From NCBI GenBank assembly GCA_003602665.1, contig QQSG01000092.1, positions 20,487 through 27,972 on the forward strand: a DNA stretch of 7,486 bases, read 5' to 3'. Every line of letters starts with the position of its first letter. The stretch's first letter is position 1. Both the position numbers and the translations under genes were made by a program. Positions 1 through 5,078 of this stretch are shown piece by piece. Source of the DNA: Candidatus Poseidoniales archaeon. Its GTDB lineage: Archaea > Thermoplasmatota > Poseidoniia > Poseidoniales > Poseidoniaceae. The notes under the pieces were generated by a model. It made no database searches. It saw only the letters and a program-made list of their open reading frames with translations, and was not told where the DNA came from.

Positions 1-1148
1 GGTTCTTGTATTGTGATTTTTATGGTTAATGTCCAATCGTTCCCTGGGTCTGGGTCTGGGAGAATCTCAACAGTAGAGTCTGGGTTTGTTTGTAGGGCTT
101 GCACGAGTAGCACCCAAGGTGATTGACCAAATGCTGAACCGGGTTCATTAAGCAGCATGCTGGTTACCATTTCCATGCTATCTGAATCATAGATTCCTTC
201 ACCGCCCAATGGATTGAGTTTATCGTCTGTTAATACCGCTTTTGCATTCTCATTTCTTGTTATGTTTCCAGCTTCGGTATCTCCTTGTTTTTGGTAATTA
301 TCTTGAGGGACGGTAACAACGAGCGTGAAGTTATCGTAAGGCTGAATCAAATCGTTTTCTAATTCGAGAATTGCTTCGTAAGAAATGATTCTGCCTGAAG
401 AACCTGGCATGATTTCCTGGCTCCATTCATCTCCCTCTGCAAGGTAGTCCGACCATGACTGTTCAATGACTTTCTCCTTCCAGACGACACTGTACCGTCT
501 TGTTGATACATTGAGTTCAAACACCTCGGTTAAAACTCCTTCTTGGCCATCGTCGATAGTTACAGAACCAACATATATACCGCTTTTATTGGTCGGAATC
601 AGCGCTTGACTCTCGGTGGAATCGATGTCATTACGACCATCGCCATCACCATCTGAATCAACCCCCCAATCTAAATCCCATGAGTAAAGCAAATCATTCC
701 CTTCTGGATCAACAGATGCTGATGCGTCGAGAAGGACAGAATCACCTGCTCTTGGGTTTTCTGGATATTTTAAATCGATGACTGGCGCTCCGTTTACGAC
801 AACGACTGCAGAGGTATCGTCGACTCCACCTTGATCGTTTTCAACGGTTAGAGTTACTGTGTAGGCGCCAAACATCTTGTACGTATGGGAGGTGAATCCG
901 GTCACAGTCTCTCGTTTTTCACCGTCTCCAAAATCCCAACGATACTCAGTAATGACGCCCTCGACAGCATTCGATTCTCGAGCATCAAATGTTACCATTT
1001 CGCCTTCTTGAATAAGAAGAGGATAAGCCTCCATTGTCGCTCTAGGCTCAGGTGCTGTGTCAAGAATCCCCGTGCAACCAGCAAGAGAAAAAGAGAACAT
1101 GAGAAGGACTAATCCAAGCCCTTTCATTCGCTTGTTTCTCCCTTCCAT
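1..1148 (-). CDS. PKD-domain surface lipoprotein (3' end beyond window)
   Basis: The reading frame is open from an ATG at 1148 to the left edge, giving 382 codons with no stop, so the C-terminus is missing. The N-terminus is a lipoprotein signal: basic residues (RNKRMK), a hydrophobic stretch, then the lipobox L22-A-G-C25, predicting lipid attachment at Cys25 on the outer face of the membrane. Residues about 36-118 form a PKD domain with the canonical WDFGDG at 71-76. Residues about 121-215 form a second PKD-like domain in which the usual loop is replaced by an Asp-rich segment (DSDGDGDGRNDID, 164-176) that looks like a calcium-binding loop. The rest (220-382) is an unrecognised beta-rich-looking region ending in a PDPDPG stretch. 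A second in-frame ATG at 1127 (Met8) is preceded by GGGAG and could be the start instead, but it leaves the signal with little positive charge. The role is probably adhesion or substrate binding; the substrate is unknown. Confidence 0.85.
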   Translation of the reverse strand, partial: MEGRNKRMKGLGLVLLMFSFSLAGCTGILDTAPEPRATMEAYPLLIQEGEMVTFDARESNAVEGVITEYRWDFGDGEKRETVTGFTSHTYKMFGAYTVTLTVENDQGGVDDTSAVVVVNGAPVIDLKYPENPRAGDSVLLDASASVDPEGNDLLYSWDLDWGVDSDGDGDGRNDIDSTESQALIPTNKSGIYVGSVTIDDGQEGVLTEVFELNVSTRRYSVVWKEKVIEQSWSDYLAEGDEWSQEIMPGSSGRIISYEAILELENDLIQPYDNFTLVVTVPQDNYQKQGDTEAGNITRNENAKAVLTDDKLNPLGGEGIYDSDSMEMVTSMLLNEPGSAFGQSPWVLLVQALQTNPDSTVEILPDPDPGNDWTLTIKITIQE

Positions 1149-1169
1149 AAATAGTCTTCAACCTAATCC

Positions 1170-1178
1170 TATATCTAA
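1170..1178 (-). promoter_or_regulatory. Candidate archaeal TATA box for the lipoprotein gene
   Basis: On the minus strand the sequence reads TTAGATATA and is centred 26 bases before the ATG at 1148. That is the spacing expected for an archaeal TATA box if the transcript begins at or next to the start codon (leaderless). No purine-rich BRE is obvious next to it, and the match to the TTTATATA consensus is only partial. It lies in the 89-base gap between the lipoprotein and the acidic-protein gene, which supports separate transcription of the lipoprotein. Confidence 0.4.
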
Positions 1179-1237
1179 CCATGTTGTAATGCTGTACACA
1201 CAGATGGTAGTTTTAGATACTGTTTTCTCGTCCAGAA

Positions 1238-1633
1238 TCAATCAAACGAAACCTCTTCCGGGAGGTCTCCAATTATTTTTGCTGAGTTAAGGTGGTCTCC
1301 AATTTCTTCGATAGAATCATGCGTTACGACATTCTTTTCTGAATAATTTTCCATCTCATCTTCCACTAAAACATCCTCAACTGCCGCATTTGATTGATCA
1401 TAATCTGGAGCAGGTTGAACGTGGCTTGGAATTATCTCTTCCTCATCTTCGTCAAGAATCGATTCAATCGATTCTACATTCTCACCTACATCAACAACGT
1501 ATTGCTTCTTTAGTACCTCGAGTATCTCCTCTTCAGATTCTTCGAAACTAACTTCTGTTTCTGCTTCTTGGCTCTTCTTTGTAAAAAAGCGGCGAAAAAA
1601 TCCCATGATTAACAGTAGGAGTTCCTTCTTCAT
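1238..1633 (-). CDS. Small highly acidic protein of unknown function
   Basis: A 131-residue frame from ATG at 1633, with an alternative in-frame ATG at 1606 (Met10) that gives 122 residues starting MGFFRRFF. I do not recognise the family. About 36 of 131 residues are Asp or Glu, with clusters such as EESEEEI and LDEDEEEI. Only the first ~20 residues are basic and hydrophobic. A short aromatic/basic start followed by a long acidic, probably disordered region resembles the N-terminal A domain of the SRP receptor FtsY, but the GTPase domain is absent. There is no clear signal peptide or full membrane helix. The gene is divergent from the exonuclease and lies 89 bases upstream of the lipoprotein on the same strand. 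No convincing ribosome binding site decides between the two starts; the shorter form gives the more natural amphipathic N-terminus. Confidence 0.7.
   Translation of the reverse strand: MKKELLLLIMGFFRRFFTKKSQEAETEVSFEESEEEILEVLKKQYVVDVGENVESIESILDEDEEEIIPSHVQPAPDYDQSNAAVEDVLVEDEMENYSEKNVVTHDSIEEIGDHLNSAKIIGDLPEEVSFD
1455..1475. repeat. Tandem 9-mer forming a near-perfect 21-base palindrome
   Basis: AATCGATTC occurs twice in tandem (1457-1474). With the flanking bases, the 21-base stretch is an inverted repeat that is perfect except at its central base (1465). It lies inside the acidic-protein gene and encodes the repeated residues ESIESI, so a small codon duplication is the simplest origin. 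Confidence 0.75.
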
Positions 1634-1695
1634 TGCCTTTTCTAATCTTGTTGGCTAAGGCGATAGTTCTTCAATCGTCGCACTTAGCACGACAT
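1607..1695. promoter_or_regulatory. Divergent gap between acidic-protein and exonuclease genes
   Basis: The start regions of two divergent genes meet here, so both promoters should lie in or near this stretch. I looked for TATA-like elements about 26 bases ahead of 1696 (plus) and of 1633 and 1606 (minus) and found none that is convincing. No clear Shine-Dalgarno sequence precedes the exonuclease ATG. Confidence 0.3.
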
Positions 1696-2520
1696 ATGGA
1701 ACTCCTAAACGGCGAACGAGTTCTTGCATTTGATTTGGAAACAACCGGGATAAGCACATCCCGTGACCGAATTGTACAGTTGGCTCTTATTGGCTCAGAT
1801 GTTGATGGTTCAGAAGTCTCGTATGATCGATTGGTCAACCCACGACGTTCGATTCCTTACGAAGCGCAAAGGGTCCATGGCATCTCAGATTCTGACGTAC
1901 GAGGTGAACCAGACTTTTCTGCGATTGCAGATCAAGTTGCTGCGCTGATTCAAGGTAGCGTGCTTGTAGGCCACAATGTTCGAAAATTTGACATGCCTAT
2001 GCTACGAAATGAGTTTTTGAGAATCGGGGCTTTACCGCCAGAACCTAAGGCGATTTTGGATACGCTTGAAATGGTTCGAAGACTCAAACTACCGCGCCCA
2101 CATCGACTAGGGTCCCAATGTGCCCGACATGGCATCTCACTTGAAAATGCCCACACTGCTGCTGCTGATGCTGCTGCTTCACTATTGCTACTTTGGAAGC
2201 TTGGACTTGACCATCCGACACACTTCCGTAAATCATTACTTGAGGTGGAGCAATGGTGTGCAACTGGTTCTACAGCATCCCCACAATCAGATTTAGGGCG
2301 GCAATTAGATGATCTCGAACTGGTCGACCCAAACGGAATGGTGCGTCGTGATGGAGAACACATGGTTCTAGCCGTTGGTCGACATCGAGGACGTCACCTG
2401 AAGGAATTGTTAGAATCAGACATCGGCTATCTACACTGGCTTATTTCACCAAATGGTATTGAAGACCAAAGGGCTTCGGAAGAAATCAAAACCTATCTCG
2501 GTCTTGATTCAGTTTCCTGA
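1696..2520 (+). CDS. DEDDh (DnaQ-like) 3'-5' exonuclease with ExoX-like C-terminal domain
   Basis: Predicted 274-residue exonuclease that would remove nucleotides from 3' ends by two-metal catalysis, acting in repair or proofreading. All five DEDDh residues are visible: D13 and E15 in FDLETTG (Exo I), D99 in GHNVRKFD (Exo II), and H153 and D158 in HTAAAD (Exo III). After a linker, residues about 220-255 (GRHRGRHLKEL then GYLHWLI) resemble the small C-terminal domain shared with exodeoxyribonuclease X, which carries a G-x-x-x-G stretch and a YLxW motif. The frame can be extended upstream to a TTG at 1633, adding 21 residues (MPFLILLAK...), but the ATG at 1696 is preferred because it puts the Exo I motif at the usual distance from the N-terminus and avoids overlap with the divergent gene. 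The stop overlaps the convergent nuclease gene by 12 bases. Likely substrates are single-stranded or frayed DNA, though RNA cannot be excluded. Confidence 0.9.
   Translation: MELLNGERVLAFDLETTGISTSRDRIVQLALIGSDVDGSEVSYDRLVNPRRSIPYEAQRVHGISDSDVRGEPDFSAIADQVAALIQGSVLVGHNVRKFDMPMLRNEFLRIGALPPEPKAILDTLEMVRRLKLPRPHRLGSQCARHGISLENAHTAAADAAASLLLLWKLGLDHPTHFRKSLLEVEQWCATGSTASPQSDLGRQLDDLELVDPNGMVRRDGEHMVLAVGRHRGRHLKELLESDIGYLHWLISPNGIEDQRASEEIKTYLGLDSVS
2509..2520. other. 12-base tail-to-tail overlap of two nuclease genes
   Basis: The plus-strand exonuclease ends with a stop at 2518-2520 and the minus-strand nuclease ends with a stop at 2509-2511, so the 3' coding ends overlap. There is no room for a dedicated terminator, so the two transcripts must run into each other and share complementary 3' ends. 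Confidence 0.9.
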
Positions 2521-3660
2521 ATCTGGAATTGGAGCCCATGGAAGAACATCGCACCAAGGGCCAACTCTCCAAACATCTCGATTCATCATAGCACTGCCGA
2601 TGAATATAGGACCTTCATGTCCATCATCAAGCAACTTTTCAAGGACTTCTTTTCCTTTCCCATCGAATTGGACACTTCGCTTCTCCCCACTGGATTCAAC
2701 TTCGCCTTGATCCCCCACGGGCGTACACGACTCTACAATTGCAATTCCTTGTGAGGGTTTGTACTGATGAATCAGAATTACACCATCTGCAAAATCGCCT
2801 TTGTGGAGGCTTCCACTTTCATGTCTCCACTTTAACCAGTGTGGGCACCACGCTTTCCAATCACAAAATCCGCCACAGGAAGATTGCCCAGGTGTTGGAG
2901 CAAGTGGTTCTTCTGTAATCTGGGTCGCCTTCCAAGCAGCCAATGCATCTTCCAGGACATTATCGCCTTTAGCGACCCATTTTGAGGTGGTGCTTGTGTA
3001 CCATCCTTCTGCTCGAACAGGGGGCGGATTGGGGTTGTTTGAAAGTAAAATATCCCTGTACATTCGAAGCTGTCGATTCACTTCTGGTTTGAGTGAACCG
3101 ATTGGAGCCTTTCCTGTTTTTAGGTCTGCAACGAGCCAACCTGCGAGTTTTCCTTCTTTGTCGATCTCTGCGAGTAGCAAATCTAAGCGACCCATTAGAT
3201 GTCCGTCTTTTGTTACTAATTCGCCTTCAACTGCAATAACGAGTGATTGTATTTTTTTCCATAGTGCAACTGTGATTCTTTCGAATGAAAGACCTGCGAT
3301 TCCAACATGATCTAACAGCATATTTACAGCACCAGTTTGTTGTTTTCTAGCTTCTTTGTACTTGTCTTCCTTCCAATTTGGATGGCGTGGAGTCTCATGG
3401 AATATTTCCTTCTCTTCCTCCCAACGCTTCCTAAGAATCTCCTCTGCTGCATCAGGTAACCAGTTAGATTCTGACAATTCACGTCCATCGAGATCGATTT
3501 GGAGAAGGTCTTCGATAGAGGCATGAACTGCTGTACCAAGAGATGCTGCCATTCCCGCTTTACGAGGCAAACCCTGCCTACTGAGCCAATACATGCGTGG
3601 ACAAGTCTCGTAACGATTCCATGCCGAAGGTGAGAGTCTGTGCTGTCGTTCTTCGACCAT
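2509..3660 (-). CDS. PD-(D/E)XK nuclease, RecB/AddB/Cas4-like, with Fe-S cysteines
   Basis: Predicted 383-residue DNA nuclease. Motifs in order: SPSAWNRYETC with C20, the first cluster cysteine; GTAVH with H46; GRLD with D160; VADLKTGK with D179 and K181 (the D-x-K core); Q197 and Y201 in the QxxxY motif; then C262, C266 and C272. This is the layout of the RecB-family nuclease with an iron-sulfur staple seen in AddB, Cas4 and Dna2. The last three cysteines are spaced CX3CX5C rather than the usual CX2CX5C. A ~100-residue C-terminal extension (284-383) of unknown fold follows. The frame continues upstream to a TTG at 3753, but the first ATG (3660) is chosen because it sits just before the conserved N-terminal motif and avoids overlapping the divergent PAC2 start. 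There is no helicase domain and no cas gene nearby, so a role in repair or recombination end-processing is more likely than CRISPR adaptation. Confidence 0.88.
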   Translation of the reverse strand: MVEERQHRLSPSAWNRYETCPRMYWLSRQGLPRKAGMAASLGTAVHASIEDLLQIDLDGRELSESNWLPDAAEEILRKRWEEEKEIFHETPRHPNWKEDKYKEARKQQTGAVNMLLDHVGIAGLSFERITVALWKKIQSLVIAVEGELVTKDGHLMGRLDLLLAEIDKEGKLAGWLVADLKTGKAPIGSLKPEVNRQLRMYRDILLSNNPNPPPVRAEGWYTSTTSKWVAKGDNVLEDALAAWKATQITEEPLAPTPGQSSCGGFCDWKAWCPHWLKWRHESGSLHKGDFADGVILIHQYKPSQGIAIVESCTPVGDQGEVESSGEKRSVQFDGKGKEVLEKLLDDGHEGPIFIGSAMMNRDVWRVGPWCDVLPWAPIPDSGN

Positions 3661-3740
3661 GTTCTTCGGTAGGCATTGAGGGACATCAAACCTACGCTTG
3701 TAGCCGAAAGTGTTGAATGCCTCCGCCTCGACCTTAGGAC
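3661..3740. promoter_or_regulatory. Divergent promoter gap between nuclease and PAC2 genes
   Basis: These 80 bases separate two divergent starts and must hold or abut both promoters if the chosen starts are right. I see no strong TATA box on either strand. On the plus strand, GGAAGG at 3743-3748 lies four bases before the second in-frame ATG (3753) of the PAC2 gene and may be its ribosome binding site. Confidence 0.3.
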
Positions 3741-4538
3741 ATGGAAGGAACAATGGTCAAGATTCGATCCGATGTGATTACTGAAGAGGCTTTGGTCATT
3801 ACTTGTTTCCCGAGTGTGGGAATGGTTTCAAGCGTCGTCGGACACTTTCTTATTGACAATTTAGATTTGGAATTTGTTGGCGGCGTTGTCGATCCACGTC
3901 TACCTCCGTTAACCCTCGTAACAGACGGGAAGCCAATGCCGATTATTCGTGCTTATGCTGGTAAACCTGAATGCAGTATTGATGGCTGCGACAAAATTAT
4001 TCTCATCATGAGTGAGTTGGTCATTCCAAGTCCGTTAGTTCATGATATCGTATGGGCATTGTATGATTGGTCAAAGGGTTCCAAAATTCGTATGGGTATT
4101 CTTGTTGATGCGTTTTCAAAGGAAGGTTTGTCTGGAAATAACGGTATCGAAGAACCAACCATCGAATATGAGGATACACCAGAAACCGACCTTGTAGGAA
4201 TAGGAGCAACAGATAATGTCGTATCCATGCTTGGTGACCTCGGAGTTCCAATGTTAACAAACGGAGTCATTCGTGGTGTTAATGGAGTCCTACTCAGCGA
4301 GGCACGACGTCGTTCAATCGATGTCATGAGCATCATGGTCGAAGCAGATCCACGATTCCCTGACGCAAGAGCTGCTGCTACATTGGTCAAGAAACTCAAC
4401 TCTATCCTTCCAACAATTCATCTCGATGATGAGCCACTTCTAAAAGAAGCACAGATGCTTGAAGAACAGTTGAAATCTCTTCTTAATGCAGCCACACCTG
4501 CGGAGAGCCCTTCTCCTTCATCCATGCTTTACGGTTGA
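3741..4538 (+). CDS. PAC2-family proteasome assembly chaperone with HbYX tail
   Basis: A 265-residue PAC2-family protein (archaeal PbaA/PbaB type). Family features visible are the N-terminal strand and turn ALVITCFPSVGMVSSVVGHFLI (split as ALVITCFPSV, GMVSSVVGHF at 17-36), the SELVIPSP segment (91-98), GVIRGVNGVLL (175-185) followed by the SEARRR helix, and a late FPDARAAATLVKKLN segment (206-220). Residues about 230-248 are a short charged helix, probably a coiled coil. They are followed by a Pro/Ser-rich flexible tail ending M-L-Y-G. The final Leu-Tyr-Gly fits the HbYX motif (hydrophobic, Tyr, any) by which proteasome activators and archaeal PbaA insert into the alpha-ring pockets of the 20S proteasome. 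The protein should be cytoplasmic and assist, gate or adapt the 20S particle. An alternative start is ATG 3753 (Met5), which has a better ribosome binding site. The gene is monocistronic in this window and its last 21 bases overlap the convergent membrane-protein gene. Confidence 0.9.
   Translation: MEGTMVKIRSDVITEEALVITCFPSVGMVSSVVGHFLIDNLDLEFVGGVVDPRLPPLTLVTDGKPMPIIRAYAGKPECSIDGCDKIILIMSELVIPSPLVHDIVWALYDWSKGSKIRMGILVDAFSKEGLSGNNGIEEPTIEYEDTPETDLVGIGATDNVVSMLGDLGVPMLTNGVIRGVNGVLLSEARRRSIDVMSIMVEADPRFPDARAAATLVKKLNSILPTIHLDDEPLLKEAQMLEEQLKSLLNAATPAESPSPSSMLYG
4518..4538. other. 21-base tail-to-tail overlap of PAC2 and membrane-protein genes
   Basis: The PAC2 stop is at 4536-4538 and the minus-strand membrane-protein stop is at 4518-4520. 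The overlap encodes the last six residues of each protein, including the Leu-Tyr-Gly tail of the PAC2 protein and the TVKHG end of the membrane protein. Confidence 0.9.
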
Positions 4539-5078
4539 AGTTCTTCGAAGTAAGAGCGCTGTAATCACAATGAGTATCACAAGGATACTCATCCATGAAG
4601 GAAGAAGTGGCGTTGTTGTCTTAATCCATGGAATAAATTCTGTTAAAGAATCTCCTCGACTATAGGTGCCGCCCAATGAAGCAGTTAGAAGCATGCATCC
4701 GGTTGATGATGCCCCGAGTGCATTGTGAATGTATGACTCAGCGTTCTTCATAGGCGCATCCAATTTCCAACGAGTGAAGAGTACTCCAATAGCAAGCCCT
4801 CCACCAGCGGTGGACAGCAACATCTTGTTTGCCAAGAGCGGAGATGTATGAGCCCCTGTTGGAGAAGCTCCCAAACCTGAGATTATCGCGAACGGGAGCG
4901 CAAGTAGCCCGAAAAGTAGAGCAGCATGTGCGGTTGTATCTGCAATTTGAGAATACTGAGAGGATTCAGTTTGTCTCCAAGTAAAGAATGAATGAAGCAC
5001 AAAACAAAGTCCTGCAAGAGCGAAAGAGCCTACAACTAATTCTGTCGTAATGACGTGGAATGTCCCGTTTTCGATCAT
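4518..5078 (-). CDS. Five-helix membrane protein, DUF2231-like, possible heme partner
   Basis: A 186-residue integral membrane protein with predicted helices at about 10-32, 49-70, 83-101, 117-136 and 161-177, ending in a short basic tail. The first four helices recall DUF2231 proteins: a histidine just before helix 1 (H8), one near the start of helix 2 (H51), one near the start of helix 4 (H118), and LGGTYSRG after helix 4, which resembles the GG-x-Y-x-x-G element of that family. H29 is also inside helix 1. Histidines in or next to helices could bind heme b or another cofactor; this is inferred, not shown. The ATG overlaps the upstream gene's stop (ATGA, 4 bases) and has a good Shine-Dalgarno sequence, so the two are translationally coupled. 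The family assignment is moderate; the coding call is strong. Confidence 0.85.
   Translation of the reverse strand: MIENGTFHVITTELVVGSFALAGLCFVLHSFFTWRQTESSQYSQIADTTAHAALLFGLLALPFAIISGLGASPTGAHTSPLLANKMLLSTAGGGLAIGVLFTRWKLDAPMKNAESYIHNALGASSTGCMLLTASLGGTYSRGDSLTEFIPWIKTTTPLLPSWMSILVILIVITALLLRRTSTVKHG

Noticed and set aside
44..60. Tandem CTGGGT repeat near the left edge
   Set aside because: It is short and encodes the PDPDPG stretch of the lipoprotein; there is no sign of a wider repeat array.
885..1290. Two short plus-strand frames across the lipoprotein start and the following gap
   Set aside because: They are antisense to the signal peptide and PKD domain of the lipoprotein and lack any recognisable feature.
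2157..2178. GCT-rich microsatellite-like run
   Set aside because: It encodes the Ala-rich helix around the conserved Exo III motif HTAAAD; ordinary codon repetition explains it.
1950..2363. 137-residue open frame antisense to the exonuclease
   Set aside because: It lies wholly within a gene with all catalytic motifs, is Ser/Arg-rich low-information sequence, and shows no recognisable domain or start signal.
2801..3310. 169-residue open frame antisense to the PD-(D/E)XK nuclease
   Set aside because: The opposite strand carries the cluster cysteines and nuclease motifs over the same bases; the antisense product looks like a translation shadow.
2509..3660. CRISPR-associated Cas4
   Set aside because: The nuclease fold and cysteines fit, but no cas1/cas2 and no repeat-spacer array are present and the protein has an extra C-terminal region, so a general repair nuclease is the safer call.
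4040..4399. 119-residue open frame antisense to the PAC2 gene
   Set aside because: It overlaps the conserved PAC2 core and has no family features of its own.
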